DNA of 64,000 nt from Hymenoscyphus infarciens. Taxonomy: Eukaryota > Ascomycota > Leotiomycetes > Helotiales > Helotiaceae. The position numbers and the translations under genes were made by a program. The notes under the pieces are model-generated. The model ran no database searches. It was not told where the DNA came from and was given only the letters and a program-made list of their open reading frames with translations. Below, piece by piece: positions 1 to 12,389 of the stretch (its first letter is position 1; each line of letters begins with the position of its first letter). The stretch spans positions 1 to 64,000 of the forward strand of contig LLCB01000094.1 of NCBI GenBank assembly GCA_001414345.1, written 5' to 3'.

Positions 1-698
1 AAGTCTAACTTTGGTGTGCACAGCTTATTGACCTGTAGTGTTGTGCTGGCGACCGTACTAATTCATAAGGGTGTGCGTGGGTGTTGTGCATAAGTTATGC
101 TAAGTCGTGGCCCAAATAATCGATCCCGTTTGTCCCAGATGAACTAGTGAAATAATCAAAACAGCCTACTTGACGACAAGGGCCGAGAATCTTCCACGTC
201 CCCGTACCCCCAGACCCACAATACCCCACCAGCAAAATCTCAACCTCATATCAACAAATAAGACGAATCTTGTCAGTTAAATCAATGGGTTGATAAAGCT
301 ACAACATACCGTAGCTACCTACATTTGCGAGATAAACCAACTCCAACAAGCGAGTGAGTTAGTCGGGGTTACTATTCGCCACACATTGAATGGCCTCTTT
401 TTTGCCATTTTTGTATTTTTTTAACAGGAACATTAAGTATCGTTATCTTTGTTGCCAATTCCCACCCCCATATTCCATTGAGCTCTACGGCTGCCCACTG
501 AAACTCCATATCACAATATTCTGGCTAAAATTCACTCCTGCTCCAATACTCTAATACAGGGCCATTATTTTGTTCATCAGACACGGAAAAATCTGAATAG
601 GAATTAAACCTATAAGCGCTTGGTATCACACTAACAAGTTTGGGAACGAATCGAGCAGCAAGACAACGCCATATATATTTCGCTTATCATTACCTAAC
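1..698. other. Intergenic, 3' flank of DBP10
   Basis: No convincing reading frame, RNA gene or repeat is seen in this stretch. It lies downstream of the DBP10 stop codon and is AT-rich around 290-480, with a T-run near 410-425. Probably 3' UTR plus spacer. Confidence 0.5.
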
Positions 699-3530
699 TC
701 ACGACCTCTTCCCCTTCTTAGCCGGCCTAGCATTCTTAGCCTTCTTATGTTCCGCCAACTTCCTCTCCTTCCTAATATCCTCCGTACTCTTAATCTCCCC
801 CTTCCCGCCCCCATCCCTAAACTTGCCAACCCTCTTCTCCCTCGCCTCATCCACTCTCTTCTTCCTAACATGGAAATCATCTCTATACCGATCCGCTTCC
901 TTGGGAGCCTTCTCCTGCTTATGCTTATACCTCGTTCCAAACCCACGACCAATACCGCCACCACCGGCCGCGCCTTCGCGTTCAGCCTCCCCGTTACGAG
1001 GGAGACGATCGACTTTATGGGTTTTACGCCAACGATCGAAACGTCCGGATTGGAAACTAGCTGCAATCTTCTGACCTGACTCTCCCATAATCATTCTCTT
1101 GCCTTTGGAACCATCCTCGTCGTTGGCTCGGGCGACGTATTTGCTGTTCTTTTTATCCCAGCGCATGCCCTTCGCTCTTGCAGGTTCAGCAAAGGATTTC
1201 GCTCCATCGTCATTGGTAAGATCCATAGTGACACCTCGGGCTGCTTCAACAAAGTTGGAGTTTTGAGAGGCAGTATTGTATGACCCAGAATGAACACCAT
1301 AACCACGTTCTTCTGCTGTGTTGATGTTTTTAGGCGTGTACGACATGAAGTTTTCGGAATCTTTCCACCCTAATGTCCGTCCTTTTCCTTTCTGCGCTGA
1401 TTTTGAGAATGTGACTTCGAGTTCCCCGTCGGAGGCCTCCTCCATATCATTCTCGCCACCAGTAACTGTGACCTCCAAATCACTGTCATCATCTCCAGCC
1501 TCTGGTGCTTCTTCCATGGCGTCAAAATCATCACCACTCTCTGGGGCGTCTTCCTCTTCCTTTGCCTTTGCCGCAGCCTTCTCAGCTTCATCCTTTTGTC
1601 TCCGGGGAACGATTTTCTCTCTTCGATGTCTCATCATCTCGGCAGCCTCGCCATGTCCGGCCTTCCCTCGAAATCCAATTTCAAAGACTGTTTCGTGGGG
1701 TCGGAATCCACTAATTCGTGCAAGCATGTCTATCCGAGCCTGCTCTGCGTTATTTGTTTCATTGTGAAATAGAGGATGCAATTGCATCCACCCTTGTGAA
1801 GCCACCACTTCCTTGGCTCTGTTTGCGCTCTCGCTCGACGCTGAATTTCGAGTTTTGATGTATAACTTCTCACCCTTTCCAGCCACAGTTCGAAGAAGAC
1901 TCAGGTCATCATCATCCCCAAGTAGTTTACCAATCCATTCGCTCGTTGCTTCCAGTTTATCTCTGACCATCGCACCTGCAATAACATCTTCGGAATAATT
2001 GGGGATATCACCAGCGTCCTTGCCAAGCAGTAATCGCTTACCTAGGAAAAGCTGCAAATCTAAAAGATATGGGCAATCGGTATCCCGAACAAGACTGTAA
2101 CTCCAACCTCTCTGACCAGCTCTTGCGGTTCTACCAACACGATGAACAAAAATCTTCGGCTGAGGAGGAAAGTCGTAATTGATGACGTTTGCCAATATAG
2201 GAATATCGATACCTCTAGCAGCAACATCTGTGACCACCAAAATATTGGTCATACCTGTCCGGAAATCTTCAACTTGCATATTTCTTGCAGTCTGGTCAAG
2301 CGAACCATATGCGTGAGACACCGAGAAACCAGAAAGTCGGAGTAGAGACGCCAAATAATCAACGTGATGTTTCGTAGCAGCGAAGATGATCGTTGAGTGT
2401 TCTGAGGGCTTTTGCTTTCGGTTTGGCCTATCATCGCCTCTCTTTCGCTTCTTCCCGTCTTGAAAATTACCTGCGCCATCTGGGACGCCTGTGGGCATTC
2501 TGATCAAGTCGTTGAGGATGTGAAGTAATGCGCCTTCCTTTTCAGCACTTTTTACACTGAAAAAGGCACTCTGGAGATCTGGAGATACCTTGCTCTCAGC
2601 ATCGAGACGGACCAAGCTTGGTTCCTGAAGACCAGCCCTAGCAAACTCCACCAGTGACTTTGGAAGAGTTGCTGAAAACAGAAGCGTCTGTCTAGAAATT
2701 GGCAAAGCATGCAAAATTTCTGCCAGCTGTGCAGCGAAACCCATCTCGAAAAGACGATCGGCTTCATCGAAGACCACGTATTTGACTGATGACAAGTCAA
2801 GCGACATTTCAACCTTCAAATGCAAGAATCGGCCAGGTGTTGCAATGACGATATCGGGATTGGCGGCCATGAAACCGAATTGCTCTTCCAAACTATCTCC
2901 TCCCACCAGCAAGACGCATTTCAAGTCCGTTCCTCTGCCAAACTCCTTGACAACTTTCAAGGTTTGAATCGCAAGTTCTCGAGATGGAGAGAGAATCAAT
3001 GCTCTGGCTCCAACCCTTGCACTATGCGCCTTTAACCTCTCAATCATGGGTATCACAAATGCTGCTGTTTTCCCCGAACCAGTTCTAGCCATTCCAACCA
3101 CATCTTGTCGGTCGAGGACGAGGGGTATTGTTTTACGTTGAATCGGAGTGGGAACAGAGAACCCCTTTCTGCTAATTGCCTTGAGAAGATTTGCATTTAA
3201 TCCTTTGATAAGTTAGCAAGCTTACTTGCAATTCGGAAAAGTAATACTCGTACCCATAGCCTGGAACCCCCCGCCTTTCTTCACACTTTTCCCTTTGACA
3301 TTGGAAGATTTTCGATTCGAAGCCGCTTGCTGACCTGCAATAAAGGCCTCGTCTCCTTCTCCATCACTCTCGAGAGACAGGTCCAGAATACCCCCAGCAT
3401 CTAGTGTTTCTCCATCTTTTCCACCCTTTGCGATTGCGAAATCTTCACCGTCCGAATCGTCGTTGAAGAGGGCTTTGGTGATATCGAATTCATTCTCGGA
3501 TGCCGTAGGAGAAGCTGCGCGGTGAGGCAT
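699..3530 (-). CDS. DBP10: ATP-dependent RNA helicase DBP10 (DEAD-box)
   Basis: Two exons, complement(699..3202, 3254..3530), with a 51-nt GT-AG intron (3203-3253); 926 aa. The splice joins GGGFQAM-G to LNANLLKAI, the usual Q-motif lead-in. The N-terminus (about 1-80) is acidic. Visible motifs are the Q motif (about 107-114), Walker A ARTGSGKT (131-138), DEAD (238-241), SAT (269-271) and HRVGRTAR (446-453). An acidic linker follows and then a basic tail carrying the DBP10CT-like stretch near [12 protein letters not shown] (about residue 700). In yeast Dbp10 acts in the nucleolus in 60S subunit assembly around the peptidyl-transferase centre; that role is from family knowledge. The gene is divergent from the MFS gene, 443 bp apart. 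The first ATG of exon 1 was chosen because it opens the conserved acidic N-terminus. Confidence 0.95.
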
Positions 3531-3973
3531 CTTGCGCAGACTTCAACAATTGTAATGTTGAATTTTGGTGGAGTTGCGCCTTATCGATTATCGAGGAATT
3601 ATTTTGCAAGGCCCTTTTTGGAGAGTTCTAAATGGGGTTTAGCTTCTATTTTATGCCACCAAAGCTCTCACCGCCTTCCTGAGCCAGCCTCCGGTTTAGA
3701 CCGGGAATCAAAAATCTAAACATTATCCAATTGAAAACTTCTTATCAAACGGATCTACTTTAATCAAGCAATAGGGCTTTTAAAATGCCTCTGTACCCCG
3801 GATTTTTCTGGATCGTGCCATGTCCGAATGAAGAGAAACCAATGACAAATGAGGCGCGCCTTTTGCATCAAAGGGACGACTCGACGAGTCATCATAAGTG
3901 GAGGCCGAGGATAAATACCAGAGCATCCCATTTCTTCTGTTTTCAATCATCAATTACCAACTTTTAATTTACC
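3531..3973. promoter_or_regulatory. Divergent promoter region, DBP10 / MFS transporter
   Basis: 443 bp separate the two start codons, so both promoters and 5' UTRs must lie here. A TATA-like ATAAATA sits near 3910, about 60 bp before the MFS ATG. No other element is identified. Confidence 0.5.
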
Positions 3974-5582
3974 ATGTTGTTCACAAAAGCGGGTCTTTAT
4001 ACTTTCATCTATGGAGTGAAGGTTGGAGATGCAAAAGCTCCCCCTTTTCTCAAATTCCGTTCTTCCAATGCTTTTATTATTACTACGATTGCTTTAGCTG
4101 TGTTTACGGTTTGTTATGCCATTTTTTCTTATTTTACTTGTTCAAAGCTTACCTGTTTCTCCAGGATATGTTCCTTTACTCCCTAGTTGTGCCTGTGTTA
4201 CCATTTGCTCTCACCCAGCGAGCGGGTGTTGAAGAGAAGGATGTGCAAAAATGGACTTCGGTTTTTCTGAGTATTTATGGAGCGGCTCTAGCAGTTGCAT
4301 CTCGTATGGTATTTCTTTCCACACTCGTATTTCACTTTGCTTACATATCGTAGCAATTTTTGGATATTTTGCCGATAGATCAAGTTCACGACGGGCCCCT
4401 CTTCTCCTAGGTCTCCTAGCACTAGGAGGAGCCACCGCTATGCTTGCGGCTGGTCGATCGGTCGTACTTCTATTGGTTGGGAGATTCCTCCAAGGCGTGT
4501 CGGCCGCCGTTGTTTGGACTGTTGGACTTGCCCTCTTATCTGATACGATTGAGAAAGAATACATCGGTCAAGCCATGGGCTATACTGCGGCCGCTACGAG
4601 TATTGGTTCTCTTCTTGGTCCGCTCTTGGGTGGAGTTCTTTACGATTTTTTCGGGTACAACTCAGTCTTTGCTCTCGGGTTTGCAATCATTGGCCTCGAT
4701 ATACTCTTACGACTTGTGATGATTGAAAAGGTGGTGGCTAAGCAGTGGGATGTAACACCAGGCAACTCCTCAACAAGCTCTGGGACTGTCGATTCGAACG
4801 GCGCTGGCCAAAACGAAGTACAACAAGCAGCTAGCGACCCAAACGAGAAAGTGGTGGTAGGAGCAAACACCCTCGATCCTGTACCGGCTGGCCCAAAAAC
4901 ATGGAGCCAAAGACTTCCACCCGTCGTCACCCTCTTACGCATTCCCCGTCTCCTAGCAGCACTTCTCGGTTGTTTCGTACAATCAAACTCCCTCGGCTCC
5001 TTCGACAGCGTCCTTCCCCTATTCGTCAAAGACACATTCCATTGGAACTCAACAGGTGCCGGTTTAATCTTCATCTGTCTCGTCATACCTGCACTTTTAG
5101 GACCCATAATCGGAATGGCATCTGATAAATTTGGCTGCAGAGCACTCACCACCGTCGGACTCCTGATCTCTGTCCCAGCCTGGGTTTGCCTCCGCTTCGT
5201 CACAGAGAACTCCATCGGACATAAAGTCCTTCTTTGTGCTATACTGGCGATCATTGGTCTTTGCACAACGATGGTTATGGCTCCTTTGATGGCGGAGATT
5301 GATCATTGCTTGACGGAAAGGGAGATGAGAAGACCTGGAAGTTTGGGTAAGAGAGGAGCTGCTGCCCAGGGCTATGGGTTGTTTAATCTGGCTTATGCAG
5401 TTGGGTCGTTAGTTGGACCTTTATGGGCTGGTTTTATCGTCAGTAGTGCTGGTTGGTCCACCATGGTGTGGAGCATTGGTTTGTTGAGTGGTGTTTCTGC
5501 GGTCCCTGTATTCATATATACGGGTGGTAGGATTATGCTTAAGGACAAGGAGGGAGGGGTGGGAGCGGGTCAGGTTGTGTGA
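3974..5582 (+). CDS. MFS transporter (DHA1 / vesicular-amine-like)
   Basis: Three exons, join(3974..4108, 4165..4303, 4354..5582), with introns of 56 and 50 nt; 500 aa. The junctions restore FT-DMFLYS and ASP-IFGYFADR, the latter being MFS motif A (about 92-107, with GYFADR and RR). RFLQGVSAAVVWT (about 135) is the TM4/5 region. Several hydrophobic segments of about 20 residues are visible on both sides of a long hydrophilic, Ser/Pro-rich central loop (about 215-280), giving the usual two six-helix halves. The substrate cannot be read from sequence. The helix-2 signature resembles drug:H+ antiporter / vesicular monoamine-type fungal carriers. It is a plasma or organelle membrane protein by inference. 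Confidence 0.88.
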
Positions 5583-6155
5583 AAAGATTCAAGACGGCTA
5601 TTTTGGATACTAAAATCCCAAATTCAAGAGCAGTAAAAAAAACTCAACTCTACCTCTAACCATACATTTACAAAACTAAAAAGTTTGGTATCTAAGGATT
5701 AAGCAGGGCAGTGCTTGAAACGTAATAGATAAAATATATAATGTTCTGCAATAGAGAGTGTTTAATGTGATTTCAGTTGCATACAACTAGTTTGTAAAGA
5801 AAATGTCGATTACCATTTAGAGAGCTCTACCTCTCCTCGCCGTGGACAGAACTATGCGTCGTAAGTAGCTCTTGCCTTCCCTGTAAAATTAAGTTCGACG
5901 GTTCGGATAATCGAAGTTCATTATTCCAGATATTTGGGGTAATTTAAAGTTGGTCCGAATGCTTAGGGCGGTTGAAGTTCAATTTCTCAGATCCCTGGGT
6001 TCATCCGAGAATAATAGACGTTCAGTTATGGTTTTCTTTTGGGAGTACAGGCAAGATAGATGTAGATTTCACACAGACCAAAGTTGGGAGGACTATGTAG
6101 GTATCTCTAACGTACACCCAATGCTATGATCGTGAAAAGCGTTGCTTCCCTAATA
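5583..6155. other. Intergenic, no gene seen
   Basis: AT-rich spacer between the 3' ends of the MFS gene and the F-box pseudogene. A-rich runs near 5634-5680 fit a polyadenylation zone of the MFS gene. No coding frame or RNA is recognised. Confidence 0.5.
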
Positions 6156-7672
6156 TCACCATGGATCTCTCTCTATTTCCATCTTGCCTACACCCATAAA
6201 AATATTACTCGTATTAACCTCCTTACAACATCCATAGTAGTCGCATCTTGGTAGAGGTCCCTGAATACGAAGCTTCACCCCCTGAGAGGTATAAACAGGC
6301 TCGGTAGCTTTGAAAATAGCGACATTGTCAATAGGTGGATTCCAGGATGTTCTAGTACCGGCCGTCATCCTGAAATTCGACTTTAAACGAGCCCAAGCAT
6401 GGTCACCGTAGCTGATAACAAGCGACTTCAAGTTTGGTGGCAAACTACCCTCCGCCCACTTCTTCAAAGCCTCGCAGCTCATGTGTTCGTAGTCAGTCAT
6501 AGCAAGATATTTCAATGACTTAGGAAACACTGCGAAATCTGAAAATACAGTGGTAAGCTCATTGACTCGTGGCTCTGAATGCTTTTGTATCATTGAAACT
6601 CTCCGATGCTAGCGTTCCTTTCCAAATAAAATGTGAGCTGATATCAAGGCCTCAAGTTTATGGAACGTAGCCAATGATTGGATTGGAATTTCGGCGCGAA
6701 CGTCAAGTATTGCCTGAGGTCGATAATCTTCGTTGTCTCGAGCGTGATCCTCGAGGGTAAGCTCTTCGAGAGAATCGTTTAAGAATGATGGCATCGACAA
6801 ATCCTTGTGGTGAAAAGTCTTTGTCGTCGAGGTGCAATTCGCTCAGTTCCACTTCAAAAATGGAAGCTAGAAATGTACTCAAACCTCTTAATAGAATCAA
6901 AAAGTTTAAAAAACTTCGACAGATCCTCAATACGAACACAGCTATGTTTCATTGAGAGGTTGGTCTTCGAAAAATGGAAGTTGGGTTGTTCGTTGTCATA
7001 GATGTCTCCAAAGCTTCCGCCTTCGTAGTTCATGAGTTGGTGGCACGAGAGGTCCTGAACTGATCTCAAAGCCAGAAAGGGTAGAATTTGCGTTGTGGAG
7101 CGCAACCCGCTTCAGCTTTTGAAGGGGATACTTCTTTTTGAAATTTTGGTGGATGCGTTTTGGAGAACTGCAACTCTTTCGAGAACTCGCTCGAGTTGAA
7201 GATACCTACTAATATCCATAAAAAGAATTATAATTGAGAAATTGTAGCTCTTCAAGGTTTGGGAGCAGGCAAAGCAAGAGGGTGGCTAGTTCATCTGCGT
7301 TTGTCCCGCCTACACAAGCTTCGGTGTCAGCACTATTTCTTTTGCTGTGGTTATCGCCTTTTTGAAGAGAACTAGCTCTGAGCTCTTTAAGTGTTTTAAA
7401 GACATGAACTGCGTACCACCTTCATTGTAGCGGATGTATTTCTTCTTATGCAAGGCTAGGACTGGCTTGAGCAAGATGGTGCGGAGGAAGTTTGGTAACG
7501 ACGTCTCATATTTGAGTTGTCGGAGCGAAGAGTACAAGATTGGCTATGTGACTTCGGATATGTACTTGGAAGTGAGGGCAATAGCAGCGAGGGTGGGTAA
7601 GTATTCGATAGACTCGATGATTTTTGCCAGCACTTCGATGGGTATATGTTCCTCCAGAAGAGAGGTAAGCAT
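6156..7672 (-). pseudogene. Decayed F-box / leucine-rich-repeat-like gene
   Basis: Read from 7672 downward, an ATG opens an F-box-like N-terminus (LLEEHIPIEVLAKIIESIEY, then LTSKYISEV). It stops at a TAG at 7544-7546 where ACA-TAG-CCA interrupts an otherwise continuous frame. The frame resumes to about 7310. LRR-like pieces such as DELATLLLCLLPNLEELQFL and SLEELTLEDH then appear in alternating frames, with shifts near 7312, 7130, 6855 and 6790. A last in-frame TAG at 6609-6611 separates two open segments that share one frame. No splice sites explain the breaks, so this is a pseudogene. The family call rests on the F-box-plus-LRR layout common in fungal genomes; the substrate is unknown. Both stops could come from CAG by a C-to-T change. 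Confidence 0.7.
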
Positions 7673-9989
7673 GGTGTAAATAGTTTAGGACAATTACTCA
7701 TTTTTTCCGAGGCGATTTAGAAGACTCTAGGACTCGCTTCTGGATTTTTCCAATTTTTTTTAGAGGATAAATGTAATTGTCCTAGAGGCTCTGAGGTGAT
7801 GTCGGGATTCGTACCAGGAATCGTTGGATGACAGCGACATATTAGAGAGGGCTTCCGTTAATCATCGCACATCTCGCTCAAAAATGTAAGTTACTTTTCC
7901 CATACTCTGTTAGTCGTTGTTCTAAGCTCTGCTCTAGTGCTTCCTTTCGATATTATTTTATTTTTCATCTTTTGTTCCTATTAAGAGGGAATGAAAGCCA
8001 GGGAGGAAGGAAGAACGATGCGCATAGAACATGAGTACAAGAATACTTAGGCAATGTGACGTAATACTGAAAGTGCTAGAGATAATGTTTTCAGCCACAA
8101 GTAGACGCGAATGTAATATGTAGCATACTGTATAATATTAGACACTTATCTTAGATTTACTTCGGAAGATAATTAGGCCCCAGGTGACGGCAAGATACAG
8201 TATTGAGATGAGGATTCTATATAGCATGGGAGATTTGGAGTTCATTTTAGATGAGACGATAAATTTTACTATTAGGAAAACTGTGAGGAAAGTGTGATTA
8301 CCGCTCAAGTCCTTCACACTGCTGAGGCAACTTCAAGGATATCCTCATTGAGCTTCACTTTGCGTAGTGTGTGTTTGTTCAATGGAAGCCCTTATTCTAG
8401 AGAGAGTGTGTGTGAAAAGTGGGATAGTTAAACGCAAGTCCGCTTGTTTATTTTCGAAACAAAAAAAAAGTACACAACCAACTCGTAAGACGCGTTTCTC
8501 ATTTTAGAGAAAGGCCTTAATTCTAAACTTGGCATAGAGCGCGTATCCCCTTTCCTATACTATGTGTCAAACCACGCTAGTGGCTAGCCCATCGCGTCGC
8601 GAATATCAAAACATCCCCACCACCTCGCTTAGCCCATCACCGCCTCAAAAGAAAAATAAAAATAGAAAAAAACAACAAAACTCTGAGCGCCGGCAACCCC
8701 GAAGGGTCGCGGCGCAGCTCATCCTCCCTATCGGGATGGGCCAGAGAAACCCCGACCCCCGTAGGGGAAGGACTTTTTTGGAGGAAACAATCTCTACCGA
8801 GCTTGATTAGAATGAGGCGAAACAGACTAATTTTTTCGTAAGGGATGGTGGGGGTAGGGAACAGTTAGAAGGATTACCAACTAACTGACTGGGCCAGGCG
8901 GCAGAGTACCCAGTTTTGGTGATGGGGATGGTGTTATTTGAGATTATCAAGATTATGTTTGAATTGTGGGGCATGTGGGTTAAGCGAGGGGCTTGATCTC
9001 TTATTGGGTGGTGAGGGGACTAGTGCGGCTCGCAGGTTTTATGGGAGGGGTTGCGAAGCAATATTGAGTGTCGTGGCCTTCATTGACTGAAGCGGGCAAC
9101 ATCGATACTGGACGAACGATCGCGCGCCCGTTTCTACACCACCTTACGACTTCACTCTTTCCTCATATTTCTTCCTTATACACGAGAGCCTTCGCACGAA
9201 TATTATTAAACTTCCCGTGACAAACACTAAAGCTTACCTGTTGCAGAATGGAGTTTAAGTCCTTCTTCACATCATTATCACGGGTCGCCGTATCTCTTTG
9301 TCACCTTCGAATCCTGCACCCGGTATTTCTAAAAGCCAATACGGAATTCTCACAGCACACAAAGTTCCTGAGGCATTCGCGCATCCAAAATACAAGTTAT
9401 GGTACACCTTTGAGTCCACAGAGCTCTTCTCAAACAATCTCGGCTAGCAATTATGCCGGGCGCACCAGTTATTACCATATTCTGGAATTTCTCTACGGGC
9501 TTGCAACAAGGAGGTACAAGTTGCAGGAGATAAAAGAGTGATGGTCCATGAAACGAGGCGAGTACGGGAGGAAGATTGGAGCACGATACACTGAAAAGGG
9601 CATTGGAGGAGAGAACGAGAGCTCTTTTTCGCAAAGCAGCGACACACGAGCGGAAGAGTACAGCATCCGAATGCGATGTTATTCTAGACTAACTCCCCGA
9701 TCGCTTTGTGGAGAGAAGCACTCCTCGTCACAACCTCACCTTCCCATCTCTCAATACCAAACACCCATTTCTTACCAAACTCCCTCACGGCCCTCAAGAC
9801 CCTCGATACCAGTCAATTCCCAGGAAAAGACAAGTCTACACTGTCAAAGACCTCATTAGCAAAGTGGTTATCTGTAGGAGATTTTCATATGTGGAGCGCA
9901 TTGTCTTAATAGATTAGGGGAAAGGGTTGCTGCTACAATGCCAGTATGGTGTTTCAAGCCTCTTGGTATCAAGAACCTTCACTAGCATC
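7673..9989. other. Gene-poor stretch with possible coding debris
   Basis: No intact gene is recognised over 2.3 kb. Between about 9248 and 9917 all three plus-strand frames carry protein-like pieces (for example HPKYKLWYTFESTELF near 9390 and VYTVKDLISKVVICRRFSY near 9850), broken by stops. This could be a decayed gene, but I cannot name a family. The 249-nt frame at 8562 looks like chance. A-rich runs occur at 8460-8470 and 8650-8680. Confidence 0.35.
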
Positions 9990-10800
9990 GATTAGGTGTA
10001 TATATTCACTAATTATAGTCTTGACTAATCATAGTCTTACATAGCATATTAAGCAATTTCAAATATTAAATTGAATTACATGCCAGTGTTTGAATTAATC
10101 AAGTTGTTTAACAAAAGTCTAGAAGGTCTTGAAAGTATAGAGTATTACGGCATCCTGAATGTACTAAAAAGTCGGATTAACTAAATCGTAAATAGGAAAT
10201 CGCAAATCGTAAAATATTACTTTCTATAAGTATAAAGGAGAATACTTTTTAATTTAATTTCCCTCTCTCTCCTTCACCTCCCTCCCCTCTTCTCTCTCTC
10301 TTTATATTAAGACTCGATAGACTTAATAATAGTATCTAGCCAAGCAAAGAATAAAGAGAGATAATAAGTATTCTATATATAGTAGTAATATCGCTCTCTC
10401 GTTATTGTCTTCTTACTATTATAATATTTTTACTACCTATTATCTAACTCTACCTATTGTTTCTAGATAAATAAAGGAGAGAGAGAGAGAGAGAGGGAAT
10501 TGTTTACTACTAAACTCCTCTTATCTACGCTAGAAAAAACTTTCTACTGTAATGTTTACTTACTCTCTCGCTCTCTCGCTCTCTCGCTCTCTCTTCTCTC
10601 TTCTCTTTTCTCTCTTCTTTATACTCTCATATATACATAATATACTAAAGAAGAGAAAGAGTAGCGAAAGAGAGAGACTAAGAAGTAATAAAATACTCTC
10701 TTACTTTTTTTATTTATATAAAAGGACGGAATAAGCTTAAGAGCTTATATAATAATAATTATTATTTTTGGTATATCTAGGACGCTCTAAGTATTAGTAC
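9990..10800. repeat. AT-rich block with CT/GA microsatellites
   Basis: The stretch is strongly AT-rich and carries several simple repeats: pyrimidine tracts of CT/CTC units at 10262-10300, GA runs at 10478-10496, CTCTCG/CTCT runs at 10562-10620 and GAGA runs near 10640-10678. The phrase around ACTAATCATAGTC is partly repeated at 10008-10040. No coding potential is seen. Such blocks in ascomycetes are often remnants of old repeats. Confidence 0.7.
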
Positions 10801-11563
10801 TCCTCCAAGTTAACTGACTTGATTTTCCTAGAAAGCATAGAATAACAAAATTAGCTAAACAGAGAGAGATTAATTCTTAGCCAATTAGAGTAGGTATCCC
10901 AAGATTGAATTACTCAACGTCCTAGTTGGTGAATAGGTTCAAGTCAGACTCACAAGAGGACTTTTATGAAGCATTGCCTAGGTAATACACGTGCATGTTC
11001 GGTTTGTCGCTTAGCAGCTCTTTCACGCTTTCCCAAGTGCTCCAAACCCGTAGTAGACATCGGATAAGTTTACAAAAGAGATTATCACTTTTGCTTTGAT
11101 TGTGCGCGGTATAACTGTAAAAGAATCGGGAATGATTCGTCCAAATCATCTATCCCATGGAAATATCCATGCCTGCTGGCACTGACACTTGACGCTTACT
11201 CAAAATCCCCGCGCTCGTTATTCCAACTTTCTTGTACAGTTGAGTGTTACCCCAACCTCTAGTTTTGCGTCAAAACTAATCTAAAGTTTATTAGTCATTT
11301 CCCGGTGGATTCCCACTAATTTGATAACTTACAATATATAACCCGAATCTTGAAGTTATGTTTGTAGATTTTGAATGACTGCTTCTAAGCTATAGAGGGA
11401 GAGTGTTGGCCAAAAATGAAATGCGTTAGCATTGACTGGTATGTTCCACTTACACAGGCGTGTATCCCTATATGCGAAAAGAATCTATGGAAAGGCCAAT
11501 TGAACCATTCGCAAAATAAACACTCTACTCAAACCAGCCCAAACGCTCTTCAAACCCCAAAAT
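10801..11563. other. Intergenic, no gene seen
   Basis: Mixed-composition spacer between the AT-rich block and the broken small ORF. No family, RNA or repeat could be recognised on either strand. Confidence 0.4.
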
Positions 11564-11866
11564 ATGCCTCCCCGACCCAGAACGCTCAGGCAAGTCGAAA
11601 TCAAAGACGCGCTCAACGAAGTTCGCAACACCGTGAGAGGTTTTGAGAGGTGGCTGTAAAAGCTTAACAGAAAGCGTCCGATGAAGGAAATCGTAATGCA
11701 GTACTTGAACATCGACATCAACCCCAGGAGGAGCACAGAGCCGAATGTGACGATATGAGATGTTCATCAACGCTTGATGGACGCCTTGGACAGACTTTGC
11801 GATACAATGAGAGATGAGGGAGACAAGCGGGGCTTTTTAAGGGATGAGGAGTACTACGATGATTGA
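11564..11866 (+). pseudogene. 100-codon ORF interrupted by two stop codons
   Basis: From ATG 11564 one frame runs to TGA 11864-11866 and is broken only by TAA at 11657-11659 and TGA at 11756-11758. The readable pieces are charged and helix-like (VEIKDALNEVRNTVRGFERW; DVHQRLMDALDRLCDTMRDE; a final acidic DEEYYDD). That is unlike random sequence. Both stops can arise by a C-to-T change, from CAA and CGA. The 22-nt candidate intron around the first stop is too short to be real. I do not recognise the family. It is either a recently broken small gene or a fragment; a chance frame is possible. Confidence 0.4.
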
Positions 11867-12389
11867 GACTCCTGGGGTCTGCGATGGTTGGATCTGGCAT
11901 CTATCTTGGAATCACAGGATTGGAGTTTTCTTTCCCTTGTTGCTGTCTTAAATCTTTTGGTTTGAGAGGTCGTGATAGGTAAGATGGTCAAAGTCCAAGG
12001 AAGAAGTTAAGCAGGGTAGGTTGCGTACTTGCCAAATATCTACCTACCTGGACCAGTGCATCCACAACGTGAAAAGCAAGGAAAGAGGAAAGCTCTTCCT
12101 CTTGCATGCCGACTCACATCCTACCTTACCTACTGCGGCCTACCCTGTTTGACGCTTTGGATTTTGAAATTCCCACCTACCTTATACCTACCTTCCATCT
12201 CCCGCCCCCGGGCTTTGGTTTTGGAGCAACCCGGACCTCTTTCTCTTCCGCATGGCATGCTAGCCATTTCAAACAACCTTGTCGAGACAAAACAGATTTC
12301 CTTCACGAGCAAATCTCATGATTGAGAGAAGTGGAACATGTACCGCAATTTTTAGAGACGATGGTTATATTTGGTTTCCTTGGGCGACT
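11867..12389. other. Spacer downstream of ESF2
   Basis: Pyrimidine-rich around 12029-12250 with repeated CCTACC words. No gene is supported. The right end probably holds the ESF2 3' UTR. Confidence 0.4.

Noticed and set aside
640..1079. Overlapping plus-strand and other-frame ORFs over the DBP10 3' end
   Set aside because: They are antisense or shifted shadows of the charged, repetitive DBP10 C-terminus; no family resemblance.
8562..8810. 82-aa plus-strand ORF
   Set aside because: Low-complexity Lys/Arg-rich composition, no recognised family, no splice context; treated as chance.
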